Assembly (NCBI RefSeq): GCF_000807855.2
Contig: NZ_JRYR02000002.1
Coordinates: 945,756 to 1,009,755, forward strand
Source: Flammeovirga pacifica
Lineage (GTDB): Bacteria; Bacteroidota; Bacteroidia; Cytophagales; Flammeovirgaceae
Length of the DNA: 64,000 nucleotides
Direction of reading: 5' to 3'
In this document: positions 9,466-18,867 of the stretch, piece after piece
Layout: each line of letters starts with the position of its first letter
Numbering within the stretch: the first letter of the stretch is position 1
The notes under the pieces: generated by a model
Database searches by the model: none
Told to the model about the DNA's origin: nothing
The model's input: only the letters and a program-made list of their open reading frames with translations
Translations under genes and position numbers: made by a program

Positions 9466-10041
9466 TTAGCTCGTAATTTCTTTTCTAATACGACTTAAGC
9501 TTTCTCGTTCGATTCCCAAATAAGAGGCTAGATGATAAAGAGGTATACGCTGAATAAATTGAGGATAATCTTGGATCATTTGTAAATACCTTTCTTTGGC
9601 AGATAGAAATAAAAAAGATTCAAAACGATTGGTTGCAATAGCATAGACACTTTCAGCTATAATTCGGCCAAAACGTTCCCAGTTTTTTGAACTTTCATAA
9701 GCCTTTTGAAGTGATTTAGAATTAAAGGTAAATAACTCACAATCTTCAAGTGCTTGAATATAATATCTACTAGATGTATTCTTTAAAAAATCAAGATAAG
9801 ATACTGCATAATCATTTTCTAAAAAGAAATGATTATTGATTTCTTTCCCATCTGAAACACAGTAGAATCGAAGTGCCCCTTTTTCTACAAAAGCTATCTC
9901 ATTAACTTTCTGACCTTCTTTTAATAAGTATTCTCCTTTTTTTAATATTTTTCTACGTAAACTAGGAATAAACATGGAACACTCATCTTCAGAAAAATCA
10001 GTTACTTTTCGAATCTGTATTTTGAAATTTTCTAAGTTCAT
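9466..10041 (-). CDS. Crp/Fnr-family transcriptional regulator
   Basis: The 191-residue cytoplasmic protein has a cyclic-nucleotide-binding-like beta-roll (about 20-115, with ILKKGEYLLKEGQKVNEIAFVEKGALRFY) and a short C-terminal winged helix (about 140-191, recognition part YLGIERESLSRIRKE). The pocket lacks the full Arg/Glu set of true cAMP receptors, as is usual for the small Bacteroidota members whose ligands are unknown. A possible promoter (TTTG, 19 bases, TACATTGC) lies upstream. It is isolated by about 90 and 260 bases from its neighbours, so its target is not evident. The oxidoreductase genes just upstream are possible targets. Confidence 0.85.
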   Translation of the reverse strand: MNLENFKIQIRKVTDFSEDECSMFIPSLRRKILKKGEYLLKEGQKVNEIAFVEKGALRFYCVSDGKEINNHFFLENDYAVSYLDFLKNTSSRYYIQALEDCELFTFNSKSLQKAYESSKNWERFGRIIAESVYAIATNRFESFLFLSAKERYLQMIQDYPQFIQRIPLYHLASYLGIERESLSRIRKEITS

Positions 10042-10300
10042 TATCTAAGTTCTCTATTCTTTTTTAAGGTTGATTTCTCATAGGATGAAGCAATGTATTG
10101 TAAATATGAGTGATATCAAATTACTTTATTACCCTGTATTAGGTGAATCACCCTCCTTTTTTCTTTAAAAAAAAGAAATAGAATTTCATTATCAAGAGCC
10201 CTATTTCATATCAATAAAATGTCTTTTAAAAGGATTTTACACTCACTCTTTTATAGTGTTTATTTCAATAATTACATACACACAAACTAAATCAATTCTA

Positions 10301-11167
10301 CTATTTTCGCTTCTTTTTTTCTACCTCAGCTTTAAAAAAATCAACTAAATGATGCTCCCCTACTTCTTCTGCCATATTATCAAAGGCCATAAGTGTAAGA
10401 AAGAATTCAATGGGTCCATAAGTTTTAGAGGATGTAAAAGTTCTCAAAAACCATATTGTGAATTTTCGAATCCAATCTGGTAAATGTACAATTCCGGGCT
10501 TTTTATCCCATGCATTTAGTGCGAGTAAAGCTAATTCATTTTGAGAAAGCATGTCAGGACCTCCAACTATTACTTCATTGTTTTCCACATTTATGTTATC
10601 CACACAAACTTTGGCTAGATCTTCACCATGAATTGGGTTCAGTTTAAATTCCCCTTCTCCAAAAAGATATACTTTTCCTGATTTTGCCATGTCAAGGAAA
10701 TCTCTCATATCAGAGAAAAAACCATTGGGCCTCATAATTGTATAATTTAACGAAGAACTTTTGAGTTCGTCTACAAATCGTTCTTTTGCTTCAAATATTT
10801 TGAGATGCCTTAATTTATCTCCTCCAATGGCTGAAACATATAGAAATGAATCGACACCAGACCGTTTGGCTTCTTGTAACAAATTAGAATTCCCCTGATA
10901 ATCTACGTCCATGTAGGTAAGACCATCTTTCTGCCTGGTGATACCTACAGATGTAAACACCCAATCTATATCTTCACAAACACCTTTTAAACTGTTGGGA
11001 GCAGTAATCTCTCCTATAAAAAAATCATCAATATCACTGAATAATTTTTTCTGACTTTCTTTTCTAATCAAAACGCGTACCTCGTGATTGCGCTTGGTTA
11101 ACTCTTTTACAATAAATTGACCTAAATATCCCGTTGCTCCAGCTACTAATACTTTCTTTTTGTCCAT
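10301..11167 (-). CDS. NAD(P)-binding atypical SDR / NmrA-like protein
   Basis: The 288-residue protein starts with a Rossmann motif (VLVAGATGYLGQFIV; GxTGxxG at about 9-15) and the Arg/Lys-rich segment after beta-2 (RVLIRKES) that favours NADP. Later blocks VFTSVGITRQ, YVSAIGGDK and NYTIMRPNGFF are typical of NmrA/atypical short-chain dehydrogenases, which often lack the catalytic Tyr-Lys pair and act as redox sensors or epimerase-like enzymes. It ends in a basic tail (EKKKRK). The substrate is unknown. It lies between a Crp-type regulator and an aldo/keto reductase, all on the minus strand but with gaps above 200 bases, so co-transcription is uncertain. Confidence 0.8.
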   Translation of the reverse strand: MDKKKVLVAGATGYLGQFIVKELTKRNHEVRVLIRKESQKKLFSDIDDFFIGEITAPNSLKGVCEDIDWVFTSVGITRQKDGLTYMDVDYQGNSNLLQEAKRSGVDSFLYVSAIGGDKLRHLKIFEAKERFVDELKSSSLNYTIMRPNGFFSDMRDFLDMAKSGKVYLFGEGEFKLNPIHGEDLAKVCVDNINVENNEVIVGGPDMLSQNELALLALNAWDKKPGIVHLPDWIRKFTIWFLRTFTSSKTYGPIEFFLTLMAFDNMAEEVGEHHLVDFFKAEVEKKKRK

Positions 11168-11329
11168 GTTATATCATTAATATATTTTCCAATTTCAGGT
11201 AGAGAGTCAATCCATCAATGACTGATATTATAGTTTTTCTTAGCATTGTAATTTTAATTCCGCCTTATAAATAGATGGTTGAAAATCAAATACAATTTAA
11301 GCTTTTTAAGTCAAGAAATAAATGGTGTT

Positions 11330-11370
11330 TAAAAAAAAGCACAAGAACTATTTCGTTTAATTCTTGTGCT
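11330..11370 (-). terminator. Intrinsic terminator after the aldo/keto reductase
   Basis: On the minus strand AGCACAAGAA (11370-11361) pairs perfectly with TTCTTGTGCT (11347-11338) and is followed by eight T. It lies 11 bases beyond the stop codon. Confidence 0.85.
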
Positions 11371-11381
11371 TATATTTTTAT

Positions 11382-12179
11382 CTAAAAATCAAATGTTTCC
11401 GGATCTGGCCCAACTCTTTGATCTTCGTTCATCGCTGTAATTTTCTTCATATCCTCAGCGGATAATTCAAAATCGAAAATTTCGAAATTGGCTTTTATTC
11501 TCGAAGGTGTCACCGACTTAGGTAATGCATTCACACCCCTTTGGAAGTGCCATCTCAACATTACTTGAGCAGTTGATTTACCATATTGCTCACCAATGTC
11601 TTTTAAAGTTTCATCTTCAAATAATTTTGCTTGCATTAATGGTCCCCAAGCTTGAATAACAATCTCTCTTTCAGAACAGTAAGCAAGTAACTCGTTTTGT
11701 TGTAATTTTGGATGACATTCAATTTGGTTCACAACAGGTACCACTCCAGAAGGTTCTAGATCTTCTAAATGATGAATATTGAAATTTGAGACTCCAATTG
11801 ATTTAATCAATCCTTGCTTTTGTAAATCAATCATCTGATTCCAAGCATTCACATACCCTTTTGCAGGCCAGTGAATTAAGTATAAATCAATGTAATCTAA
11901 TTGTAACTTTTTCAAGCTTAATTTTAATGCTTCTTCTGCATTACCGTTTCTAATATCCTCATTCCATAATTTTGTTGTTACGAAGATTTCTTCTCTAGGC
12001 ACACCTGATTCTTTAATCGCTTCTCCTACACCTTCCTCGTTTTCATAAATCATGGCTGTATCGATATGACGATATCCTGCTTCCAAAGCTGCCAAAACAG
12101 CTGCTTTTACTTCTTCATTTTTAGATAAGTACGTACCAAAACCCAAGCTTGGAATTTCTAATCCATTATTTAGTTTCAT
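11382..12179 (-). CDS. Aldo/keto reductase
   Basis: The 265-residue cytoplasmic TIM-barrel enzyme has the full tetrad: Asp40 (GYRHIDTA), Tyr45, Lys70 (TTKLW) and His103 (LIHWP). The NADPH-binding end is present (PKSVTPSRIKANFEIFDFEL). The length is typical of the AKR5-like 2,5-diketo-gluconate reductase group found widely in bacteria. It reduces aldehydes or ketones with NADPH, substrate not predictable. A TAAATTTG promoter element lies about 33 bases before the start and a strong terminator follows, so it is a single-gene unit. Confidence 0.92.
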   Translation of the reverse strand: MKLNNGLEIPSLGFGTYLSKNEEVKAAVLAALEAGYRHIDTAMIYENEEGVGEAIKESGVPREEIFVTTKLWNEDIRNGNAEEALKLSLKKLQLDYIDLYLIHWPAKGYVNAWNQMIDLQKQGLIKSIGVSNFNIHHLEDLEPSGVVPVVNQIECHPKLQQNELLAYCSEREIVIQAWGPLMQAKLFEDETLKDIGEQYGKSTAQVMLRWHFQRGVNALPKSVTPSRIKANFEIFDFELSAEDMKKITAMNEDQRVGPDPETFDF

Positions 12180-12286
12180 CTTGATAATTTTTTATTGATT
12201 AATTATTCAAATTTATAGGAATAACAAACTCAATTTACTTACAATATTTGTTTAAACATCAAAAGAATGTAATTCATTTTTGATGA

Positions 12287-13534
12287 TTAAAAATCATTAA
12301 GAATTCGTATCATTTCGATAGTATGATAAGTCGACTTTCCAATACTACCCTTATGTTCTGTTGTTATAGGTACATCCTTTTCAGAGACATAAAAATACTC
12401 TCCGCCAAACTCCTTATCATAGAATGTATCAAAGAAATAATTTTCTAAAAGTCCCTGTTCTACTGTATACTTTTCTTTATAAAGTGATAACGCAATAATA
12501 GCTTCTGCGTGTTGCCACCAAGTCTTTCTTTTATCCAAGACCTCATTCATATTGGGGTTGACTTCAGAGTAAAATCCGTTTTCAATTTTTCCATCAGCAA
12601 AAAGGTAATTCTTCTCTAAGGTAATCTCTAAGATCTTTTTACCTAATTCTTGATATTTCTCTTTATTATCATCACTTAAAAAGTCAAATTTTGATGTTCT
12701 TAAAAGCAATGCTGATAATTGAAAATTATGTCCTGGAGTTACCATAAAATCATATTCCCCAGTAGAAGTTTTTCGAACGGACCAATCATCATTAAATTTT
12801 ACATTCACCCATTGTGTCTCTTCATTCCAAGCAATAGAATATAATAACTCAATGTTTTCTGCTATCTGATGTTCGTACTTCTCTTTATTGGTTCTGTCCG
12901 CTTCCCAAAGGTTAATCATATAAGCAGTAAGTGGGTACATTAAAGATTGTAAACTTTTTGATGAAGATATACCTCCTTCACCAATTTTATAATCGCCCCA
13001 AAGGCCTTTGTTTTCATTATCTTTAAAACGGCCTATAAATCCATCATGCAATTCATGAATAGTAACTAAAAGTGAAGGATCTTTTGTTTGTCGGTACAAT
13101 TCCGATAAACCACACAACCCATAAGCCTGTTGCCAAACATCCAATTGTGTAGGAATTTCTACTTTATTATTTTCTATATAAGAATAAGAAAATGCTCCTT
13201 CATCGTCCTTTCCAATCAAATGTGCTTTTTGATAGGCTGCCACATTTTTTGCCCTTTCCAGTAGAGGTTGCTCCAATTGAGATGCATAGGCTAAGCCATA
13301 AATTAATCGACTACTTGCTACTGTAAATATTTTATCAGAAACTACCTTCCCTTCGTTATCAATTTCTGAGTAGAAAGTTGCTTTTGTCTTATTCCAGGCA
13401 TTATTATTAAAAAATGATATCAGTTCCAGCATTTTATCTTGATATACAAAGCTAGAAGATTCATTTTTTGATGACTGGCATCTAAATAAAAAAAATGTAA
13501 GAAGTAATAACGGATAGTATCTTAAATTAATCAT
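12287..13534 (-). CDS. Exported AGE-family epimerase/isomerase-like protein
   Basis: The 415-residue product has a hydrophobic signal (about 5-18) followed by CQSSKNES. The bases of a lipobox are there, but Arg precedes the Cys, so lipidation is uncertain. The mature part is an (alpha/alpha)6 barrel of the N-acylglucosamine 2-epimerase superfamily: DVWQQAYGLCGLSELY, MVTPGHNFQLSALLLR, WWQHAEAIIALSLY and the ending GSIGKSTYHTIEMIRIL. Family members interconvert mannose and glucose or epimerise cellobiose or mannobiose, and are mostly cytoplasmic. The next gene on the same strand is a beta-mannosidase, which suggests work on mannose-containing oligosaccharides in the periplasm. A good promoter lies upstream. 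It could also be a glycosidase of similar fold. Confidence 0.7.
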   Translation of the reverse strand: MINLRYYPLLLLTFFLFRCQSSKNESSSFVYQDKMLELISFFNNNAWNKTKATFYSEIDNEGKVVSDKIFTVASSRLIYGLAYASQLEQPLLERAKNVAAYQKAHLIGKDDEGAFSYSYIENNKVEIPTQLDVWQQAYGLCGLSELYRQTKDPSLLVTIHELHDGFIGRFKDNENKGLWGDYKIGEGGISSSKSLQSLMYPLTAYMINLWEADRTNKEKYEHQIAENIELLYSIAWNEETQWVNVKFNDDWSVRKTSTGEYDFMVTPGHNFQLSALLLRTSKFDFLSDDNKEKYQELGKKILEITLEKNYLFADGKIENGFYSEVNPNMNEVLDKRKTWWQHAEAIIALSLYKEKYTVEQGLLENYFFDTFYDKEFGGEYFYVSEKDVPITTEHKGSIGKSTYHTIEMIRILNDF

Positions 13535-13584
13535 CGTTTTGTTATTCGTAGTTTAGCACAATAGGCTAATTATTGATATTACAA

Positions 13585-13614
13585 CAAAGATAAAAGAGGT
13601 GGTCTGATATTCAA
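13585..13614 (-). promoter_or_regulatory. Promoter of the AGE-family gene
   Basis: On the minus strand TTG (13614-13612), 19 bases, then TATCTTTG (13592-13585) fits the Bacteroidota consensus, about 50 bases before the start at 13534. Confidence 0.6.
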
Positions 13615-13656
13615 TTTTTAAACTTAAATCAATAGAAATGATACTAAACGAAATAC

Positions 13657-13684
13657 CCCAAGTGTACTAAAAATGACACTTGGG
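13657..13684 (-). terminator. Hairpin after the beta-mannosidase gene, possible terminator
   Basis: CCCAAGTGT (13657-13665) and ACACTTGGG (13676-13684) form a perfect 9-base stem with a 10-base loop, 52 bases beyond the GH2 stop. No good T run follows on either strand, so terminator function is uncertain. Confidence 0.4.
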
Positions 13685-13736
13685 AGTATATCATATTAAA
13701 AAATATATGAGACTACCTTTTTTAAAAATGACCTTT

Positions 13737-16334
13737 CTATTGTTGAGGTCGCATTGTTTGTATAAGGTGTTTAAGCTTAATTTTATGTTGATCTATTTTT
13801 TCACCTTTTCGTGATGTTATCACCACTTTTACAGTTTCTCCTGCAAGTAAATCGAAGTAATTATCCGAAAGTTTCACATCATCTTGATTAACTTCTATGA
13901 ATAGATTTTTGACAAGGTGATTACTATTAAAGGTGGCTATCAATTGCTCATCTTCTTTTCTGAAATCTACTTTAACTTCCGCCTCTGGTAAGTATAATTC
14001 TTTTTGTAATACGAAATAATGTAGATCTTTATCTATCAATTGATCATCCACTTTTAGAGTAGATATTAATACTATATTTTCCATTTTATGGTCCTCAATT
14101 ATGGAATTGACTTTCTCTGTAAAGACCAACTCTGTTGTATTAGATTGAATCTCTTTCACCTTCTGAGAATACTGCCAAATGGTGTTCCCTTCAAAATCTT
14201 GAATCTCTAAATGCAATGATGTAGGATTTGGAATATCTATATCTGAAGCAATTTTCACTTCTATTTCCCCTTGATCATCATGTACAATTAAAGAGGTGTT
14301 TTTATTGGCTTCTTTTGCAAAATATTGAAGCGCTTTCCATTCTCCGTAATAGTCCATAGAAGACCAAGAAGCCACTGGCCAACAATCGTTGATTTGCCAA
14401 TATAAAGATCCCATACAATAGGGCATTTTTTCTCTATGAGCTTGTATAGCAGAATAAATACTTTCGGCTTGAAGTAGCTGACCAACATACAAAAAGTTCT
14501 CAAAATCTATAGGTACTTGATAATGGTCTTCCATATATTTCTTTATCCTCAGGTTACCAATACCACTTCTTTGATGAGAGGCCATTACTTCCGATTCAAT
14601 GTCATAATCTTCAGGTAAGGTATATTTCTGTACAGATTTGAATTCAGGAAAAGATTGGAAACCATATTCACTCATAAATCGACCTATATATTTTCGGAAA
14701 TCAGAAAATGGATGTTCTCCATGCCATACTCCCCAATAATGCATGTCTCCAGAAGAATGTTCGTAGGTAGCCAATTCCTGATTGCCCCCTGTGGGTGAGG
14801 ATGCCCAATAGAATTGCTCATCAGTAAATTCTGTAACCACTTGGGGTAAAATTGAATGGAAAATCTTTTCGTAATTCTCCCAAATCTCTTTTTGCTGTGC
14901 TTTAGTATATTGTTCTTTCCAACCCCAACCTGCTTCTGGATTATGTGGCGCCCATGCCATTTCCATTTCATTGTTACCACACCATAAAGCAATCGAAGCA
15001 TGATTTCTCAATCGTTTTACATTGTCGATGGCTTCTTCTTTTACATTGTCTAAAAAGGCTTGATTACCAGGATACATTGAACAAGCAAACATAAAATCTT
15101 GCCATACCAAAATACCCATTTCATCACAGAGGTCATAGAAACGTTTATCCTCATAAATACCTCCTCCCCATACTCTCAACATATTCATATTTGCATCCAA
15201 TGCAGATTGAATAATATGTTGATAGGTAGAGTCAGATACTCTTGGCAGAAATAAATCGTTAGGAATATAATTGGCTCCTTTGGCAAAAACAGGGCGACCG
15301 TTAACCTCAAAATAAAAGCTTTTCCCATCTCCTACTTCATCTTTCTTCTGTACAATATTTATGGTTCTCACCCCCACTTTTTGATGAAAAATATCAATCA
15401 GATTATTTTCTTGAAAAGCTTCCATTTCAATCTCATATAAATAGGGTGTACCTAAATTTGCAGGCCACCATAATTGAGGATCTTCAATTGTAATTTCAAT
15501 AGACTGATCAGATGATAGGACAACAGGTACTTCTTCGCCATTCACTTTTACTTTATAGTGTAAATTTTCTAGTTTTTTGCTCCATTCTGGTAGAAGAGTT
15601 AATGTGGCTTTTTCTTTGTTTACCTTTTGCTTAATAAGTACATGATTGATTTTTGCTTTATTCCAAAAATTTAAAGCTACATCTCTCCAAATACCTGAAG
15701 TTACCAATCTGGGTCCCCAATCCCAACCATAATGATACCCTGCCTTTCTTGTAAATATTGATACTTTGTTTTCTCCTACCTCTCCTATTTCTGATTGATC
15801 ATTTACTGCTGGTAATGGATAAGCATTTGCCTCCAATTCAGCCAATCCTCTTTGAATAGGAGAATCAAAATGTACTTCTAAAGTATTCTTTCCCTCCTTT
15901 AGTATTTCCTTTACATCAAAATGCCAAGTTCTAAACATATTATCAGTTTTCCCTATTTCTGTAGCATTTAATACAACAGTTGCATAGGTATCCAAACCAT
16001 GAAAGGTTAGCTCAATATTTTCATTTTCTAGTTGATGTTTTTCTAAATTAAATTCTTTTTTGTACGACCAATTTTTCTTATCTATCCATTGTACATCTCT
16101 TTCATTTAATCGATAATAAGGATCTTCAATTAAAGATTGATGCATTAAGTCTGTGTGTACAGTACTGGGAACATTAGCGTCGTACCATTGCTGTTTGTCT
16201 GCTTGTTTAAAACACCACTTTCCATTTAATAAAACTGTCTTTACACTTGGAATTTGTTCGTTGCTATTCATCATTTGGCAGGATGGTAAAATTGTTATTA
16301 AAATAAAGAAAATTAGGTAGTATGTTTTTTTCAT
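13737..16334 (-). CDS. GH2 beta-mannosidase, lipoprotein
   Basis: The 865-residue protein has a lipoprotein signal (ILPSCQ, Cys19) and the full GH2 layout: sugar-binding jelly roll (about 30-220), Ig-like domain, TIM barrel (about 330-690) and C-terminal sandwich domains. The opening (LNGKWCFKQ, VPSTVHTDLMHQ, LNERDVQWI, HYGWDWGPR) is typical of beta-mannosidases. Catalytic residues are Glu456 (WCGNNEME, acid/base) and Glu556 (MSEYGFQSFP, nucleophile). It would release mannose from non-reducing ends of manno-oligosaccharides or N-glycan cores in the periplasm or at the surface. The exported AGE-family gene follows 203 bases downstream, with a hairpin and its own promoter between. Confidence 0.92.
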   Translation of the reverse strand: MKKTYYLIFFILITILPSCQMMNSNEQIPSVKTVLLNGKWCFKQADKQQWYDANVPSTVHTDLMHQSLIEDPYYRLNERDVQWIDKKNWSYKKEFNLEKHQLENENIELTFHGLDTYATVVLNATEIGKTDNMFRTWHFDVKEILKEGKNTLEVHFDSPIQRGLAELEANAYPLPAVNDQSEIGEVGENKVSIFTRKAGYHYGWDWGPRLVTSGIWRDVALNFWNKAKINHVLIKQKVNKEKATLTLLPEWSKKLENLHYKVKVNGEEVPVVLSSDQSIEITIEDPQLWWPANLGTPYLYEIEMEAFQENNLIDIFHQKVGVRTINIVQKKDEVGDGKSFYFEVNGRPVFAKGANYIPNDLFLPRVSDSTYQHIIQSALDANMNMLRVWGGGIYEDKRFYDLCDEMGILVWQDFMFACSMYPGNQAFLDNVKEEAIDNVKRLRNHASIALWCGNNEMEMAWAPHNPEAGWGWKEQYTKAQQKEIWENYEKIFHSILPQVVTEFTDEQFYWASSPTGGNQELATYEHSSGDMHYWGVWHGEHPFSDFRKYIGRFMSEYGFQSFPEFKSVQKYTLPEDYDIESEVMASHQRSGIGNLRIKKYMEDHYQVPIDFENFLYVGQLLQAESIYSAIQAHREKMPYCMGSLYWQINDCWPVASWSSMDYYGEWKALQYFAKEANKNTSLIVHDDQGEIEVKIASDIDIPNPTSLHLEIQDFEGNTIWQYSQKVKEIQSNTTELVFTEKVNSIIEDHKMENIVLISTLKVDDQLIDKDLHYFVLQKELYLPEAEVKVDFRKEDEQLIATFNSNHLVKNLFIEVNQDDVKLSDNYFDLLAGETVKVVITSRKGEKIDQHKIKLKHLIQTMRPQQ

Positions 16335-16681
16335 ATCAGTTTCATTTAATTTTGATTGGTCAGCAAGGTAAAATTTGTCAAAAAAGAAAAGAGGTAGATT
16401 TTAGCTTTTAAGCGATATAGAATTTTCAAATAGTACATAATCATCAAAAAATAAAAGGTATTAATCTTTCATGATGTAAAATAATTCCCTTTGTGAATAT
16501 CAGTAATATTCTCAATAACAAACACTTAAACAGTTATCCTTTAGTTAGTACTTTCTAAAGGATAAATAAAGAACATTCTGCGTTTTCACACTAGAATATC
16601 TGATCACCTCCTTTTAAATAAATTTCCACTTTTCAGAAAAAGGTAAGATCAGGTAAAGCATTACTTCTCTAAGTAGAAAAA
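16335..16681. promoter_or_regulatory. Divergent intergenic region with a 32-base palindrome
   Basis: This region separates the beta-mannosidase (minus) from the TrmH-like gene (plus). Its main feature is an imperfect palindrome at 16534-16565: arms of 11 bases (16534-16544 and 16555-16565, perfectly complementary) around a central AGTACT. It is not followed by a T run, so an operator is more likely than a terminator. No clear -33/-7 pair was found. Confidence 0.45.
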
Positions 16682-17155
16682 ATGTATCTTGCGACTATGG
16701 ACGATAATTTTAAAAATGAATATTTTGGGATAGGTATTCAGAATGGTAAAACCCCCGAAAATTTAGGTGTATTGTGGCGTTCAGCACAAAATTTTGGTGC
16801 TAGTTTTATATTTACAATTGGCAATAGATATGCAAAACAAGCTTCAGATACACACAATGCTGTAAAATCTATTCCTTATTATCATTACGATACTTTTGAT
16901 GATTTTTACAATAACATCCCTGTAGGTACTCGTATTGTTGGAGTAGAATTATCTGATGAATCGGAAGAATTAGAACAGTTTAAGCACCCTAGAAGATGTG
17001 TTTATTTATTAGGGGCAGAGGATCATGGACTTTCAAAACATGCCATGGAAAAAAGTCATTTTTTAGTAAAGTTTGATACTCCTAAAAGTTTGAATGTAGC
17101 TATTGCAGGAAGTATTGTGATGTATGACCGTCAACTTAATAAAGAACGATCATAG
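16682..17155 (+). CDS. TrmH/SpoU-family RNA methyltransferase
   Basis: The 157-residue protein is a short SPOUT (knotted) methyltransferase. It shows motif 1 (NLGVLWRSA, with the conserved Asn and Arg), motif 2 (LLGAEDHGL) and motif 3 (SLNVAIAGSIVMYDR), which form the SAM-binding trefoil knot. Such enzymes 2'-O-methylate ribose in tRNA or rRNA. The length, without an extra RNA-binding domain, is like TrmL-size members. The start could also be the ATG at 16697, which follows by five codons. It is a housekeeping-type gene facing the GH82-like gene. A shared hairpin lies between them. Confidence 0.87.
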   Translation: MYLATMDDNFKNEYFGIGIQNGKTPENLGVLWRSAQNFGASFIFTIGNRYAKQASDTHNAVKSIPYYHYDTFDDFYNNIPVGTRIVGVELSDESEELEQFKHPRRCVYLLGAEDHGLSKHAMEKSHFLVKFDTPKSLNVAIAGSIVMYDRQLNKERS

Positions 17156-17167
17156 AGAATTATAAAA

Positions 17168-17200
17168 AGGCTATCTCAATATAATTGAGACAGCCTCATC
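17168..17200. terminator. Bidirectional terminator between convergent genes
   Basis: A 13-base stem (17168-17180 with 17184-17196, one mismatch) and a 3-base loop lie between the stop codons of the TrmH-like gene and the GH82-like gene. The minus-strand copy is followed by TTTT, the plus-strand one by a T-rich stretch. Confidence 0.75.
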
Positions 17201-17205
17201 ATTTA

Positions 17206-18867
17206 TTATTCAAATATTATTTTTTCAGTTGGATGATCTCCCACTCTTAAAATATACATTCCTTTTTCTATACCCTCCAATTGAAGTTGATGTTTAGCAG
17301 CAGATAACCTTGCTTGATATACTACCTGCCCTAACATGTTATAAAGTTGGACACTAGATGAAGAATCTTCTTTTGATAAATCAATAGTCAATTGACCATT
17401 CGTTGGATTAGGATAAAAATTCACATCAGTATTTTCTATGGCTCTGTCCATATCAATTGATGTTCTTGAAGAAGATGACGATTCTAATGGGTTTCTTGGA
17501 TTGACTGTATTTCTATAATCTTTTGGTACCCAAAAATTCAGATTTGGAATAGACTCGTTACACACTTCATAATCATCTTTACTTGTACTAACAATTGCGT
17601 TTTTTGCTAAACCATACTCATTGATTTTAAATCCAATAGCTTTTACAGTACCTACAGGAAAATCTAAGGCGTAATGTCCTTTAGCATCTTTTTGAGAATA
17701 CACAGAACAAATAGAAGGTCCTTTTCTACTGCCTCCATCTGCTTCTAAATTTACAGCAATACCTACATTATTTACTCTTGCTTTTCTTAATTGACAAGGT
17801 ATGTAGCGTAATCTTTTAGAGTAATGTAACTGTGCATTTTGACCAAACGTAACCTGTAAGTCTCTTATTTTTGAATTGCTACTAAAAGACCCTGGAGTTA
17901 AACCAGCATTGCTTTGACCCGGTCTATTGACTGAAGATGAAACATAACCTGCAGCCCAAACAAAGCCAGTTTCACAACTAACGGCTGTCATTTTTTTAAT
18001 GTCTACCCTACCTTGTTTTAAAGTATGAGGAGATAGCGTAACAGCTGCTTGTCCATTTTTACAATGGATAGACCTACCCCATATTTCTCGAAGTTTAATC
18101 TGATTAAAAATTTCTCCTTTTGTAAACTGAAGTGGATTGTACCCTGTTTCTAAACGTAATGCCACTCCTCCTGTTGAATTTAGATTCCTAAATAACAAGT
18201 TATGTCCAACTTGCACTTGTACCAATCCGTAACCATACGCCGCATTGGTTACAGAAATGTTTTCAATAATACCATGATGAGGGACTCCATGTACTTTAGT
18301 GATTCTTTGTTCTGCCCCTTTTCCTGTAGTATTATAGTTTCCAAAAAATGCGAAACTTGAAAATACAGTTTGATTATCAGTGATATTAATTCCAGACACT
18401 TTAAAATTAGTGGCATTCTTTACAAAGAAGACTCTAATATTTTTAGTCTTCTGAACAGACCTCAAGTCTACTTTAAATCTACCACCACTACCCATAATAC
18501 TAAAGTTCTTAAGAGGTGTTTGTCCACCATCAATCTCGAACATAGGATCTTTCACTCCATTACTAGCATTAAAGGGCAATAAAGTAACACCTGCCGCAAA
18601 TCTCAAATGAACATTTGATTTCATCTTCACACCTAAAATCCTGTACGTTCCAGCTTTTACATTAATGATCCCACCTTTAGACGTAACAGCATTTATTGTC
18701 GAATTAAATAGAGAAGTATCATCACCTGTACCTGAAGAAGGTGAAATAGAGCGATTTGTTCCTCCAAACGTTGGATTAAAAAATGTTTTGTTGGAAGGCA
18801 ATTGTTGAGCACATAGAGAAAAGCTAGTAAATAATACTAGCAAAATAGTAATTTTTGATAATTTCAT
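17206..18867 (-). CDS. Secreted beta-helix protein resembling GH82 iota-carrageenase, with T9SS domain (copy 1)
   Basis: The 553-residue product has a signal peptide (1-20), a parallel beta-helix (about 45-440) and a T9SS sorting domain (about 480-553, FYPNPTNGQ). In GH82 iota-carrageenases I recall Gln222, Glu245, Asp247 and His281 as active-site residues. Here Gln217 (GLVQVQ), Glu240 (LRLET) and His281 (LSPHT) fall in order, with the same 23-residue Gln-Glu spacing, but the Asp position is Gly242. The paralog at 53166-54404 shares these blocks and the same Gly. The fold assignment is fairly safe. Carrageenase activity is an inference and the missing Asp argues for changed chemistry or a binding role. 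A palindrome lies in its upstream region. No SusCD pair adjoins it, but a sulfatase is divergent to it. Confidence 0.6.
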   Translation of the reverse strand: MKLSKITILLVLFTSFSLCAQQLPSNKTFFNPTFGGTNRSISPSSGTGDDTSLFNSTINAVTSKGGIINVKAGTYRILGVKMKSNVHLRFAAGVTLLPFNASNGVKDPMFEIDGGQTPLKNFSIMGSGGRFKVDLRSVQKTKNIRVFFVKNATNFKVSGINITDNQTVFSSFAFFGNYNTTGKGAEQRITKVHGVPHHGIIENISVTNAAYGYGLVQVQVGHNLLFRNLNSTGGVALRLETGYNPLQFTKGEIFNQIKLREIWGRSIHCKNGQAAVTLSPHTLKQGRVDIKKMTAVSCETGFVWAAGYVSSSVNRPGQSNAGLTPGSFSSNSKIRDLQVTFGQNAQLHYSKRLRYIPCQLRKARVNNVGIAVNLEADGGSRKGPSICSVYSQKDAKGHYALDFPVGTVKAIGFKINEYGLAKNAIVSTSKDDYEVCNESIPNLNFWVPKDYRNTVNPRNPLESSSSSRTSIDMDRAIENTDVNFYPNPTNGQLTIDLSKEDSSSSVQLYNMLGQVVYQARLSAAKHQLQLEGIEKGMYILRVGDHPTEKIIFE

